Counted from the stretch's first letter, positions 10,148 through 24,000 are shown. The stretch: DNA of 64,000 nt from Mesodorylaimus sp. YZB2_4 (GCA_030248295.1 JASANH010001507.1:62001-126000), one strand, 5' to 3'. The notes: generated by a model not told the origin, from the sequence alone. Numbers and translations are program-made.

Positions 10148-11842
10148 ATGCTGAGTAGATTCTTAACTCGTCGGCCGTTTTCGGCTAGTGCTTTTTTGCG
10201 ATCAAGGAAAGACGAGGGTTTTGACTCGTTTCGACCAAGAAATCGAATCAAAAGAAATGGAATTACTCAAGATCGAATCAAACATCCAGAAACGCGTCAC
10301 TCTGAAGTGGCTCCTCGAAACGAAGATTTTTTCAACGAATCGGATCGTCAATTCAAGCCTCGATCGGCTCAAGCTTTAAAACGCTGGCGTCGCCGTGAGG
10401 AATTTCGTCGAAGTTTGGAAGCCGAGGGTGGAACGGATGAAACGGCTGATAAATTCGATGTGAACGTCCCCCGGGATCGAAGATATGCGGAGGAAGAATT
10501 GGTAAGCAAGTTGAGACGAGAGAAAAAGATAATCGAATCAGAAATGGCTCGAAGGAAATACTATAATTATCCAATCGAGGACAACTTATTGACATGGAAA
10601 GCGAAAGAACAGATTTTCCAATTGTATGAATCTGATCGTCGAACGTGGACGCCTGAAAGATTGGCTGAGTCGTTCCCGATTAGTCAAGAAGGTGCCAGGA
10701 GGTTTCTGAAAAGTAAGTGGCCGCCAGCTTTTACTGGAGAAGACGAGGAGAAGTTGATTCAGAGGCATGATGAAGAAGTGAAAAGAAGATGGATACTTTT
10801 GAAGGTACGTACCCTTTGCCCACTGAGTGATCGATTTTACAATCATATTTATCATATATGTTCCTCATCCCAGTGTTATGTAGCTAAGCTGAAAACGTGA
10901 CCCAGCTTATTTGTCAAATTCACTTCAATGTCATGTCATGTCATACTTAATCCATAGCCAAGCACCATGAGGCGCACTCGAGGGCCAAGGAACACATATT
11001 TGACAATCACTTCGTACAGAGGCGGGAGTCGAACCCTCCCCTGTAACAGCGCACCCAACGTGAGAGGCAGACGCCTTAACCCGCTAGGCCACGACCCCGT
11101 CATTGGTAACTGTTCTTTTCTGCGCCTACAGGAGTAGTTGTCCCTGCTGGGTAAAATTTGTCTCTGGCAGGTCCTAGTTTGTCCTTGGAGGCAAGGATGG
11201 AAGGGGGCGAGGCAAATGAGACACTGATAATCTTTGCCCGATGTAGTGAGGTTACTGCTCACGTTTGACCACTTTGCGATTGCCTTGATCAAGACACGCA
11301 AAAAAGATAGCACCTCATGTTTTGTCACTCGCTTCCTGTTTTAGAAAGGGAAGACAGAAGAAGGATTACTCTCTGAGACAACGTTGAATATGATTCGAAG
11401 CGGTCAAGTTAAATTTTTGCCAATGTTTGCCGCTGGAATTTCGAATGTGTCGTCTGAGCAAGAAAAAGATGAAATACCGGAATTTTCGCCCACGATATTG
11501 CCTGGCGATGGGCCATTCGTAAAACTCTACAAACGGCATTTGCAGTTTTTGGAGAAAACCTCAGCGCCTTCGTTAAAGGAAAAATCTTCTGCATCATCTT
11601 CCACACCTTCTGCTCAGTCGCCAGTCCCGGCAACGGCAAATTATAGTTCTGAAGGAACATTACGAGCGTTCGTGTTCCCCGAAGACGAGCCCGGCACAGA
11701 AAACGTGCGAGTGCAATTCAGTCAATTTAGACATCAGTTACAACAAGCCTTAAAGCGGAGAAATCGACCAGAAGACAGAAAATATAGTGAATGGATGGAG
11801 AAGAATGACACGCGGGAAGGTAGCTCTGGGTCTGGACCGTGA
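10148..11842 (+). CDS. Neugrin-like mitochondrial protein
   Basis: Two exons (10148-10804 and 11345-11842), 1,155 nt, 384 residues. The N-terminus (MLSRFLTRRPFSASAFLRSR) is arginine- and serine-rich with no acidic residue for about 20 positions, like a mitochondrial presequence. The central part (about residues 115-220) has the neugrin/Rrg9 signature: a short helix-turn-helix-like repeat with W-KAKEQI, the W-TPERLAESFPIS segment and FLKSKWPP. In other animals neugrin supports mitochondrial 16S rRNA and ribosome maturation; that function is taken from the family. The C-terminal 165 residues are low in conserved motifs and rich in S, E and R. The 540-bp intron is enlarged by a SINE. It is probably the second gene of an operon with NUP107. 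Confidence 0.75.
10924..11105 (-). repeat. Most complete tRNA-Ser-type SINE copy (in the neugrin intron)
   Basis: On the minus strand, from 11105 downward: a tRNA-Ser-like head with A box GTGGCCTAGCGGGTTAAGGC, then B box GGGTTCGACTCCC, the body with GCCCTCGAGTGCGCC, and an (ATGAC)n tail at 10924-10945. The head would not fold into a clean modern tRNA, and the A-to-B distance and tail are SINE-like. Confidence 0.7.
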
Positions 11843-11912
11843 TTCTAGTGTTATTTTATATTGTCATATGCTCCGTGTGAGCAAGCGTGCTGAACTATAG
11901 ACTCTTTTTTTC

Positions 11913-11918
11913 AATAAA
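11913..11918 (+). terminator. Poly(A) signal of the neugrin-like gene
   Basis: AATAAA follows a T-rich stretch 71 bp after the stop codon at 11842. Confidence 0.55.
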
Positions 11919-12058
11919 AAAGGCTGAGGCATTGCAGTCTTTTTATATTTCAAGTAGGCTAGGTTTGATTTATCAATCGGGGCCTTCAAACCGGAAACCC
12001 CATTATGACCCAATTTTCACAATTTTGGATATTTGAGCAAGATGGCCTGAGAGTTGTT

Positions 12059-15000
12059 TCATCCTCTGTTCATAGTAAGTATGCTCCCACGACCGTTCTG
12101 GAATCTTGATGAGCAGCACTGATACGTGTAAGCTCTGATGGCTCGCTGGCACACGTAGCCCGAGGGACACGGTGGTCCGCTGTTGGGTCTGCATGCGAGT
12201 GGTGTCCTTGTTCCTGGATACATGAATGCGTGGCCAGTTGGGCAGCCATATGCTAGAGCTAAAGGGAAAGTCAAGTGAGAGGAGAGGTTGCACAAGCTGT
12301 TATGCTTACCATGCACACTTTTGCTGAATGAGCTGTAGCTGATCAATGGTCTAATCACGCTGCAGCAGTAATAGTTCCTCATGCTAGTCGAATAGGCACA
12401 TCCGTAAGGAGCGGGACACCCGGTCGAGATGCTTCCAAGAATGCAAGTCTGTGCCTGGCCAGTGGAAGGGTTCACATAAGGCTGACCGTTATTGGGGCAC
12501 GGGTTCACTGAAGGAGGTGACGTGGCCACTGCACTACTACCGCAGCACACGTAACGGACGCCGAGCGAGTCGTAAGAGCAGAAGTAATTGGCAGGACAGC
12601 TATTGGCCGTGCTCGGACTGCAGGCGCGTACTGGTTGCAGCAGGAAATACGGGACTGGACAGCCTAAACAAGAGGGTGAGATTTGTAATTAAAGACGATA
12701 TCACACAGGGCCATACCAGACGAAATTGGTGGCTGTGTTGTGATTGTCCCTCCGATTCCACAACAGTAGTAACTGCCGGAAGCCGCGTACAAATCGCAGG
12801 TATAGCCTGCAGGACAGCCCATGTGAGCCAACGATTGGGAACACAACGTGGGTACGCCTTGGGTCAAAAGTGGTTGCTTGCCCGTGCCGCAGACGGCCAA
12901 AGCTGAAGAGAATTTTGGTTCCATAAACCACGTTGGTCTGACATGGGCTATGGACTTACACTGACTGGATACACCACAGCAATAACCTTGTTGGCTATCA
13001 GCACTCTGGCGACACGAGTATGGTGCCGGGCATGTGCTCGGTACTTGGCCCGCCACGCAGGCTACTGGTTGGTTGTTCAGGGAATAGGGTGTGTATCCAA
13101 TGCCACACGGGTCTGAAACAAAGGGCAGAGGTTCGCTATGTTTTGCTTTCAATTTGGGGAAGCATACTTGGTGTTCCACAGCAATATCCAGTGGTTGAAC
13201 TGACACCAGCAACAATTACTGATGCACTTTGGCAAGTGTACCCCGTGGGACATACATTAGGTACTCCTGGTGTGCAATGCAATGGCTGATTGTTAGCTGT
13301 GTCGATGTAGGGCGAGCCCCCTTGGCCGCACTGGGCTGTAACGATAAAAAATATTGACTGGGATGCGGTGAGAGGGCGAAAAGGAATTCTTACGAGCCGC
13401 AACGTGACAACAAAACGAATTTCTCAGTGCGAAGCTGTGTTGACAAAAGATGCCATTCGGACAAGCAAGGTCGACATTGGGCTGACATTGGAGAGGTGCA
13501 CTTGTGAATGAATCCATGTAAGCAGCTAGAAGAAATTATTCTATAGCTTAATCTAGTTTTTCTGACCTGCTTTCGCAACTTCCTCCCTCAACCTCACTTC
13601 CTCCTAGCCCGCTTGGTGTGGATTAGGCGTCAGCTTTTCACTCCATGAGTGGAGTTGCGGGCGAGTGTTTGACCCGCGGCCCCGTGTATCATATCGTCTA
13701 TAACGAGTCCCTTCATCCTCGAGTGCACATAAGCGTTGTGATGCGATCAAACAAAACATGAACCTTGTATTTAATGCACTTACTCTGGCCAGAAGAGCAA
13801 GCACCAGTCGGTGCATTACTGCCGCAACAAATACCTTGCCGAAGCAGAGTTGAGAAGACACAGTTGTAGCCAGTCGGACAACTATTGCTGACATCGCGGT
13901 CGCACGTGGTCAGAACTTTTGTGCCAGCATCTTGCAGTGCTACTTGGCCCGATTCGCAACCTAAAATACACCCAAGCTTTGAGTTCATTCCTGTTTCAAT
14001 ATTTCTTTAAATACAACACTCTTAAAATCGTGAGGCAGAAGACAGCTTAAATGAGCTCGGGTCCTTACCAGCCGAGTTACAATAAGTGAGGCACCTGTCG
14101 ATCGAGACGAAATTGTTTCTGTTTCCAAGGCACCCATTGTAAGTAAACATCTCGCAGGTTCTTGTGGCCGGGTTAAAGAAATATCTGGTCAATGTTTGTG
14201 TGCCGCATCGCTGACCCGCGTCTTGGCTCATCGAGCAAACGTGCTCTCGGGTCGGGCAACAGTGATTACGACGAGTCTGGCTTCCCAAAGTGACAACAAC
14301 GCACGAGTAACCAGACGGGCACTCAGTGCCACCGGTAGTAGACCCACATACACGGAACTGACCATTGTATGTATCACGGAACGCCTCACCACCATTCGGG
14401 CATCCTAAAATAGACGTGGAGATGCGTAGTTAGAGAATGACAGGTGGGGAAGCAGTGGACATGAACCGTCATCTCCCACTTACCCCCGACCCCGCAATAG
14501 TCCTGGCAATCAATCTTAGTTGCGAAGTTGTTTGAATTTCCATCACACCCATTGTACGTGAACACCTCACACACCCGAGTCTGAGCATTGTAGTACCAGC
14601 GCGTGACTGGAGTAACGCAAAGTGTGCCCTGATCCAGAGTGTCCACTGAACATGTCTTTGCTGAAAAAAAGGTTTTTCTGACAGAATGAATGATTTGGAC
14701 AGAACCCATAGATGGTATGATTTGCGGTGCACCAAGGATCGATCACTGCCAGCTCCCATTAGTGGATGCAATGATCTCCCAATAAACTAGTCAATCGTAT
14801 CGACATGGCACTCACTCCTGGTTGGGCAACAGCCATAGCGATTGCCATCAAAGTGACAATAATAATCACTCGGGCATTGACTGGTTGTCGAGGCTGCACT
14901 ACCAGAACAAGTGATGAATGCAGTCCCGCTAGAATCCTTGACCGCTTCGCCGTGGGGGCATTTAACTTGTGCTAAAAATTTTACTGTGAGTGCCAATTGG

Positions 15001-17306
15001 GACAAAAGCATTGTGTACCTGTAGATGCCCCGCAATAGACCACACAGTCCTTGTAGGATCCAAAGTTGTTGAAATTTCCTTGACATCCTGAATAATAAAA
15101 CTTCTCGCAACTTCTTGTCGTCGGATTGAACCACCATCTTTCTGCGAAGCTGCTGCACCCTCCGATGGACTGCGGTTGGCTGCATATGAAGTCTAAGGTG
15201 ATAAAGAGAACGCTAATGCATTGAATTGTGCTCCGAAAAAGTGTAGACGTACCAACGGATGGGCAACAGTAGCCAGATTCGTCGCAAGTGTACTTGGCTG
15301 GACACCCTGCACCACATCGTATCATCTCGCCCATACTGTCACGCATCGGTTCACCAGCTTTGCATATTGCTATGAGAGGAGGGAAGGTGTTTACGGATAG
15401 CTAATCTGCTCCCGACTGGTACTTACTCGATGAGCAAAATGATCGGCACTCAGCCTCACTTTGGAAATTATTGAAATTTCCACCCATACCATAAAAGGTA
15501 AATGACATGCAACGCGAGCCATCGAAGTAAAACCGAGTATAGTTCTTTGAGCTGTAGCTGACGTCGCCGCTATTTGGCGATCTCTCTGAAGGTCCGCCAA
15601 TGGCGTTAGCTATGCCACCTCTGGGGCTGCATATGAAAGCTAAAGGAGACGCAAACTCTGACTCTTTCATGGCGCTCAAGCAAGCAGGACGTACTGTTTG
15701 TCGGGCAACACATGCTGTACGTTGATCTGCCTTGCACGCAGTAATGACCGTCTATGCACCCTTGCGTGCCAACTGATGTTACGGAGCATCTGGATATTTT
15801 TTGCACTTTGGGTACATTTGATGGTTCGTAGGCAGGATTGCCTCGAGGGCAACCTAAACGATCTGCGCTTGTAGCTGACAACTTTCTGTGCCCAGGTCAC
15901 TTGACTTACCAGTCTTACAATACGTCTCGCATAAAGCTTTGGACACAAAGTTATTTGCGTTACCGCCTGATCCTCGATAGGCCAAAGTTTCGCAGTTTCC
16001 AGTAGCTGAATTGTACCACCAACGAGACTGCGAAGCTAAACCCCCACCAATGAATACGCCTTCCTCCTTTGGTTGAATACAGGCCATGGCTAAATGCAAT
16101 CTTGTAAGAGCCTGGTCTGTGACGGTTTGGCACTGGTACCTCTTTTGGGGCAGCAGTAAGACATGGTGTCGCCCGAGCAGTCAATTGCTGATGGATCAGC
16201 CAGGGGACACAAGCAATAGTAAGCATCTTCAGCGGAATTGATGGAGGCCGTGGGCGATCTATCGTTACAGTCTAGTGTGGAGGTTTCGCAAGATATGGTA
16301 GTACCTGTCGAGTCGCGTAGCTTTGGATTAGGGCCATTTGTTGGACACTCGCCTAAATGATAGAAATGATGGACCCACGAGGGATAATCCAATAGGCTCA
16401 CTACTTTCCCGGGGGCAAGTAATAACTTACCTGGAACCAGACACAAGGGTCCATCATCAGTGAGAGTTGGCCTCTGGTTATTCAAGCACGTGCACACACC
16501 ACTGCTATGGCAATAAGAGTTGGGACTAGCACCAGTGCATTGGTCTTGATAGGCGCAGGTCTCACCAGGATTCTTTTCTGAAAACAAAGTCGGTAAGACA
16601 AAGCAATGAAGTCAAAATAAGTCCTGTCTACTCGGCCAGCAGTATCCATTCAAGTTGATGTACGCTGACAGGCAATCGCACTTTTTAGTGGTGTCACAAA
16701 ATGCTCCCCCATCCGTCGTCTGGCAATCCACGTTTTCTTGACACGGTACACCCACAATCGCAGCTGCAAAACATGAGATGCTCGGGGGGGATGTCGAACT
16801 TCCTGCATCAAAAAAGAACACTTCTCAACGTTCTATACTTTGTCTCTTTGCTCGTTCTTTTTTTTCCCATTTGCGAATACACTTTTTCTGTTCAGCATTG
16901 AAAACCGTCCCATCTGCACACTTTCCAGTTCGCATAATCCTAGAGTCATGAGAAATGTTTACAGCCTGTGAGATCTCTTGAATACTGCCGTACCCCTCGC
17001 TATCACAAAATGAGTAATGCCGATCGTTTTTCACCCTTTTCAAATCGATAATGCTCGATGGATCGCATCGGGTTTGACTGGAATTTTTGCATTCTGAAAA
17101 TAGGAGCCACTGCTCTGATGCCTTGGTTGTGAAGACCTAACATAAGCATTGCCACCTGGCAGAGTGTAATCTGCAGTGGCGGAAATGACTCTCCTACTTC
17201 CTTATCATCAAAAAACCCTTGTAATCTGCAGTAACAAATCACCTATGCCCTCTGAAATCAAATATACGACGGTGCCAACAAGTGACCACAGTGTCCGCGT
17301 CTGCAT
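12059..17306 (-). CDS. Kunitz/lustrin/EB multidomain secreted protein A
   Basis: Twenty exons, 3,693 nt, 1,230 residues; all internal joints are phase 1. Exons from the 5' end: 17306-17243, 17093-16839, 16763-16632, 16577-16431, 16352-16140, 16089-15910, 15853-15695, 15639-15427, 15369-15253, 15192-15019, 14971-14816, 14660-14484, 14404-14069, 13960-13784, 13525-13394, 13335-13168, 13112-12960, 12902-12717, 12663-12310, 12258-12059. Order: signal peptide ([11 protein letters not shown]...), a chitin-binding-2-like cysteine module ending [11 protein letters not shown], a furin-type site (RAKR), two EB modules, then five Kunitz domains alternating with lustrin-type repeats, then eight further lustrin repeats; about 13 lustrin repeats in all. 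Kunitz domains 3-5 have six cysteines; domains 1 and 2 have four. By family it is an extracellular, probably cuticle- or matrix-associated protease-inhibitor-like protein. It is paralogous to gene B, head to head with it across 784 bp. Confidence 0.88.
13640..13775 (+). repeat. SINE copy in an intron of Kunitz/lustrin gene A
   Basis: Contains GGGCGAGTGTTTGACCCGCG (B box), ATCCTCGAGTGCACATAAGC and the downstream AAACATGAACC block shared with the copies near 1.0 and 26.0 kb. It lies in the intron 13526-13783, antisense to the gene. Confidence 0.55.
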
Positions 17307-18090
17307 AACTTGACACAATTGACAAAACTGAGTGCTCGTTCACTCATCAGCTGTCTTTCGAAACACTGAGCCTCAAACTGCGCGTGTGCGAGCTTACAAA
17401 AGACAAAGTAGTTAACTAGGATTTGCTAAAGTTTTTAAGTTTACGTCGACGATACTTTCCACCTCATCGTCACGTCACGTTAGCGTGCTGTTGCCAGTCG
17501 GTGGTATGGGATTGACAACAACCGGCTATTCGAGTCCAATGCAATTATAGCTCGAGGAGCTTTGTTTTATGTATTAACCAGTACCATGGCTCCCCACTTC
17601 AACCACTGCTATGATACCTTACATTCTGAAAAGCTTTGCGGCCAGTTTAGTTAGGTGGCGATTTTCTAAACTCAAGTGCCCAATTAAACTTCTCGTACTC
17701 GAGAGGCTCCCAGGACACGGATACATCATATAGCCACAGCCCGGGTCCGTTTCGAAGTTTGGAAGAGGGACCGGAAAGAACAAAGACGTGGGACCGGAAT
17801 CCGTTGCAGGCGACAGTATTGGCACAAGCACTTCTCAAAGGCACAATGTCAAAAGCTAACATAGCCAGGTGAGAAGTAGAGGACGAATAGCCCAATTGCA
17901 AACACCGCACTCGATTGTATTGCCGCCCTAATCTTCCTCCAGACGCTTATGAATGTCGGAGTTTGCTCTTTGAGTGCTATTGTTCGTCCGACTTAGCTAG
18001 CCGGCTGGTGCAGTTGATACCGTTCATTTGGAATTTTCGCCAGTCGCCGGCTGTGCGATCACCATTTGACTCCTAGCGTGTTTTGCAAAT
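17307..18090. promoter_or_regulatory. Shared divergent promoter region of Kunitz/lustrin genes A and B
   Basis: 784 bp separate the two initiation codons, which face away from each other. This is the centre of the inverted duplication. I see no long perfect palindrome left, so the duplication is old or the centre has diverged. No CDS is recognised; a minus-strand open frame at 17647-17910 has no family features. Confidence 0.45.
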
Positions 18091-21000
18091 ATGGGGACTC
18101 GAAACTTGTATTATTGGGCTTTTATGTTGTGTATGGGAGTCATATGGACGCATTTCCCAGGTAAAAGAACAAAGATCGTAGCACATTACACAAAAGTCCT
18201 ATTTCGGATTCTGATCTTGTTCGGGCCACGTTCTTCCTGTGATCAGAATCAGCATATTTTTGTCGCAAGGCTCACACTGACTATGTCCGATCGTGATTGC
18301 TAAACGTTTCTTCTTGCCTGGGGTGACCTACTGTGCAGTACCCACATTGCCTACATGACATTGTGAATATCATAGTTGGGCGATCTTGTCCTTTAATTTT
18401 GGCTCTTCATTATAGTCGCAAATTCGAAGCTCACATCATCGTTTACTCACATTGACCACAAGGCGGATCAGGTTACTTGCGGGAACACTAGCAACGACAG
18501 GTAAGCAATTGATCATCCTTACACATGGACTACGGCCTCCTCCATGCTGTCGCCATCCCAATCCACCAGTTCTATGCAATTTTTCAGAGGTCCCCGCCAT
18601 GCTCCCCTTCTACATAGACTGCTCTGCGTGATTAGTGATCAGTGCAGATACACTAAAAGCACTTGAAACACACTGTCACACTGTGTGTTTTGATACTTGC
18701 TCGGCTTTGCAAGCCGGAACCATCTCCCCTCGACGCTGCGGAGCCCTAGCAAGTACTGCAAATCAGATTTCACTATTTCAGGTCACTCGAGAGGTCAAAA
18801 AGAATTGACTTTGACCCAGATAAAACAGTTGGGAATTGGCGTCGGGTCAAGATCCGTCATAAGCGGCAAAGTAATCAGAGCCTTGATGTACAGTACCTGC
18901 GTATACTTGGTTTTCACGGAATAAACATTTAGCTGCCATTGTGGGACTGCCGTGCCAAGAAAATATCGACTGTCAGACCACCAATGGCGGAAGTTATTGC
19001 GATTCGACGAAACGATGCGACTGCTTATCTGCTTATGTCAACATTAACGGATACTGTTGGGCCAGTAAGCAGGGGGCCAGATGCTTAAAAGTTAGGGCAG
19101 GGTTGGCAACAATAGACCTACAGCCTGGTCAAGGAGGAGGGGAAGGCATACAGGCCCTTCAAGCACCTACAGTACTATACACCATGGAAATTCAGGGACA
19201 TTTACTGCACACCAGTGGGGGTAAGGGGACGCACTACTTACAAAATGGTTTATCCAGCCGCGAGTCGAACACTCACTTGTAAGCACACATATATACATAG
19301 CGTGAGAGCAGGCACCTAACTCATCAGGGCATAGTTTCACATTAAGAACTCCCATTTAGAACGCAATCCGGGCGATTCATGCCAGTACTTGGAACAGTGT
19401 ACATCTGTCTCACCGAACACTTACTGCGATTCTACTGGTATCTGCAAATGCAGCAATAACCAGCCTGCCTTCCGAACAGTGGATGGCGACGGCCCATTCT
19501 GCCTTCTTCCTGGAGAATGTCCAACAAACGGGCAGAATTCAAAACTGCGTGATCCAGAAACAGGCACCGATGTAAAATGCCAAGGTGGTGGTGATCTGTC
19601 TTGTCAAGATAAGGACGGTCGGTCAGGGCCCTATGATGAAATCATGTATTATTGCATATGCGAAAACCCTGACAGCCCTCCACTCCTGCCTGATAAACCT
19701 TGTGCACGTACTGAACAGGCTTACTGCTGCCCGAGTAGAGGTGCGTATAATGTCAAAGCTAGGAACCGCGGGTAGCTCACTGGTCTTACTTTCCAGCATT
19801 AACCTGTATTCAGCCAAAAGATGAAGGCATATTCGCCGGTGGCTCACCCCAGCAGCGATGGTGGTACAATTCTGCCTCGGGCAACTGCGAACCTTTGTCA
19901 TACAGGGGCAGTGCAGGAAATGGAAACAACTTCATGAGCAGACCTGTGTGCGAGACCTACTGCAAGACGAGTAATTCACGTTTTAAATAATTATTTAGCG
20001 AGCCGTGATCATTTAATTTTTTGTTTTCAGTTTGTCCACGCGGTGTGCCGCTCTCAAGAACCACGGGATGCACATCCACCTCGAACTCCTGCGGCTCTAC
20101 TACCAACTATTACTGCAATACTGATAGCAAGACCACGACCTCTCTTTGCTGTCCTACAGCTAGTGAGTAACCCTGCTGTCCGACTCGTGCCAATTCCTGG
20201 CTATTATCTCTGCTCGCTTCTATTCTAGCCTTTGTCTGCAGTTCTGCTGGTGGCATGCCCGTCACACCGACCGCCATGCCTGACATAGGCGACAGAAGCT
20301 ACAATGTGCGGGAAGTGAACAGGTGAGAGGAGGCAAGGGCTTTGTGAGAAGGGTAGCACTATTTTCTGGTTGTTTAGGTGGTACTATGATCAAGGCAGCA
20401 ATCAATGCATTATGTTTACGTATCGCGGTTACGGTGGAACGTTTAATAGTTTCCACACCGAGACCGAATGCCGCACGTACTGTGCATCGAGTAAGAGCGA
20501 CTGAGAATGAGCTTGAATATTGGTGTCTTCGCAGGGTTATGGCATTTCCTGGCCACTAATCATCAGGAAAAGCTGATACAATCCTGGACATTAAGTCTAG
20601 CCAGATAGTTAAAGATCTCAAAAAACGCGAGGCCTTTCTCTTCCAGCTGTGTGCCCCAACGGTGCTGGGGAACCTTTGGTAGACAGCGGTGGGTCGATTG
20701 TCCGATGCGGAGCTGGTGGCTCGGGCGCGTGTCCGATGAAATATGAGTGCACGTCAGCGGGCATGTGCTGCCCAACAGCAAGTACTGATTTTCCTTCTAT
20801 GTTTTTCAAAGCTGCTTATGAATGCCTCTCGTTGCAGATTTCGTATGCAGTCAACCGCAATCTATTGGAGGCTGCAGCAACTTTGCGGAACGTTGGTGGT
20901 TCAATCCAACGACCAGAAGTTGCGAAAAGTTTTTCTACTCTGGGTGCCATGGAAATTTTAATAACTTCGCAACCTACCAAGCTTGCTCTGAATATTGTAC

Positions 21001-24000
21001 ACCTACAGGAGGTAAGACGGTCTCACTTACGGAGCCCACACTATAGTTCTATGATTCCAGCAAAACCTATCTGCCCGCAAGGAGAAGCAGCCAAGGAGTC
21101 GGGTGGTGTCAACTACATCGTGTGTTCAGGTGCTGGCGTGACAGCCACAGCCTGTCCTTCTGATCATTTCTGCCACTTTGATGGTACCAGATACGGTTGT
21201 TGCCCAACTAGAGGTAGGATTCCAGAGCGAGATGGAACCACTACCAAGGCATGACTATCCGTTTTTCCACGACAGCGAAAACGTGCACGGTGGACACTCA
21301 AGATCAGGGCACAGTTTGCGTGACACCAGTCACGCGCTGGTACTACAATATGCTGACGCGTCAGTGCGACGTATTCATCTATAATGGGTGCGATGGCAAT
21401 TCGAATAATTTTGCTACAAAAATAGATTGTCAGGACTATTGTGGAGTCGGAGGTGAAACCGTCTGAATCCATCTTCAGGACCCAGTGGGTTACTTTCCTT
21501 TTCAGGATGTCCCGAAGGAGGAGAACCATTCCGAGAGCCGTCCAGCGCGACATATCGTGTCTGTGGAGTTGGTGCTGCAGCGTGCCCTGCCGGTTATACA
21601 TGCAGCATTGTGACATTAGGCACGAATACTCGATACAATTATTGCTGTCCAACTAGAGGTGAGAGGAGCAGCTTCTATTGAGGCAATGCGTTGAGGACTA
21701 TTTGGAAAAGGCGACCACTGGTCTGTGCAGCTCATGCTGCCAATTATAAGTGACTCAGAGGAACAATTTTCGCCTTCACTCATTGATGAAGTCTGGCCCG
21801 TCCAGGAGGAGTTTGGTTACTGTACCGTCTGACCCAAACACCCTTGCGGCAGGTCTTGGTATCTCTTCTAATGGGTGGTCGAGATTAAATCTGAAGTGCC
21901 CTTCAAAGTATCATTCATGCACGCAATCCAATGCACCAATATTTCTGCCTCCAAAATGAATGTTTTGTCTCCGATACGCTTTTGCTGCTGTAATACACCG
22001 GCCATCTTCCCTTTGCCAGTCTCGGTTTGCTCCATGGGTCAAGATGCGGGTACGACTTGCGGTGCTAACACCTTGACCAGATACTTCTTCAACTCTGCCA
22101 CTCGCACATGCGAAATGTTTACTTACAACGGTTGTGCTGGAAACAGAAACAATTTCGAGACAGCCGCACAGTGTCTGACTTACTGTAACTCTGCTGGTAA
22201 GTATCATGCCGGTTAGCTGTTTCATAGAGCTTACGTTTATCGTAGTCTCTTGCTATCTAGGCTGCCCGGCTGGTCAAGTAGCCTTGCAGGACGCGGCCAC
22301 AAAACGAGTGACCGTTTGCGATGTAAACCAAGGGAACGGTTGTCCAGCGAATTACAGATGCGCCTTCTCGACTGTGCTTCAACAAGGCGTGTGCTGCGGA
22401 AGCAATGCCCCACTTGGTGCTTGCCCTACCGGACAAAGTAAGCATAAGCTGGCCTGAGGTCATACAGTACATCTGATCATGTCGTTTCAGTCGCTTACAT
22501 GGACTCGTTCACTAACACACCGCTCCAATGCCAGCCCAATGTAGACAACGCTTGCCCGAATGGAATATTCTGTCAGTACAGTGCCACATTGACCAACTCT
22601 TTCTGTTGCAGCACATTAGCTGGTATGAGCTCTTCACACCAAGGTGAATGCCTTGGTCCACAGTGTTCTACTTGTAGCGCAATGTCCTCAGGGAGGTGAA
22701 CCCTATTACGACAATGTGGGCTCCTCACCAAGACAGTGTACGCCTGGCTTGGCCAATGTGTGCCCTCAGGGTTACACATGCCAAGCTACGACCGTGGTCA
22801 TTGGCACCGTCACGTCGACTACGGGGTTCTGTTGTGGGCAGCCGAGTAATAGGTCATTTCTTTAAATGTTGTGCCTTTGACGAGCGCCCTGTGCTTTCTG
22901 TAGATATTTGCGGAACGGGTTACGCCCCATATTATGTCAATAACCAGCCAGTGTCATGCATCGTGGGCCAAGTACCGACCGCATGCCCGGCACCGTTTAC
23001 TTGCCGCCAAAGCGTCAACAGTCTGCAAAGTTATTGTTGCACTTCGTCTGGTCAACGTAAGCATCGGCTTAAACCCTTACGCGTCTGGGCGATTGAGCCA
23101 GCCCAATCCTGAGATAAGCGTCGCTAAGAATGTGGTAGACAGCGTGAGCCACTTTACGCGATATCCAGACAGTTCTTTTCAGTAACACCCGTCTGCGCCG
23201 TCGGAAAGGAGCCCTATTCAGTTCAGGGGTCGCCCACACTGTGTACTCAGAATTCTCCAAGTACTGGCTGCCCAGTGGGTTATACCTGCGATCTTTACGC
23301 GGCAACTGGAAGTTTCTATTGCTGTCGAATCGGCGGCATAATTCCGCCGACTACTGGTGTGCTTTTCTTTGGTAAGTTCTCTTCATGAGCACCGTCTCAG
23401 ACCGAGTACTTCCAGGTTGTCCATCACCATACATCCTGCTGGAACCAGTGCGGACATGCAGTCCAGGAGTGGTTGGAACCTGTCCGACTGGATACTTCTG
23501 CAACTGGGACCAAGTGGGGTCTCGTTACGTTTGCTGCGGAACTGGCGCAAGCTCCACGGGCTATTGTCCTATCAACAGCCAACCGTATCTCAATCCTGTG
23601 ACTGGCCAACCGCAGGCATGCACTCTCGGAAGTCCATTTACGGGATGTTTAACCGGATACAGGTGCGCCTATTCAGCCACATTCAGGAACTATTACTGCT
23701 GCACACAAGGCGGAGGAACCCTGGGTAAGTTAGGTCCAGAAAGGGGCGGATCACTTTGAGAACAACATGTCTGGCCGCTGTATCCTTGCTCGTCTTGACA
23801 AACCTTGTTCTACTTTAGCCCAATGCCCCTTACCACTGGCGGCCTACATTAACCCAGCTACTGGTCAAGCCCAGACGTGCGTTCTAGGCACAGCCACGTG
23901 CCCCTTTGGTTATCAATGCACTAATACAGCAGCCGGGCCTGGCTTGTGCTGCGGAAGAGGAGGTGGAGGAGGAACTGGTCGTAAGCAGGGCGCTCTGACT

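Noticed and set aside
11020..11105. Possible tRNA-Ser gene on the minus strand
   Set aside because: A and B boxes are good, but the acceptor stem does not pair convincingly and the sequence continues into a repeated SINE body with a short-repeat tail found elsewhere in the window.
16881..16930. Start of gene A at a TTG or ATG in the second exon
   Set aside because: The frame continues upstream to an acceptor at 17093, and a signal-peptide exon at 17243-17306 joins in the correct phase, matching the architecture of gene B.
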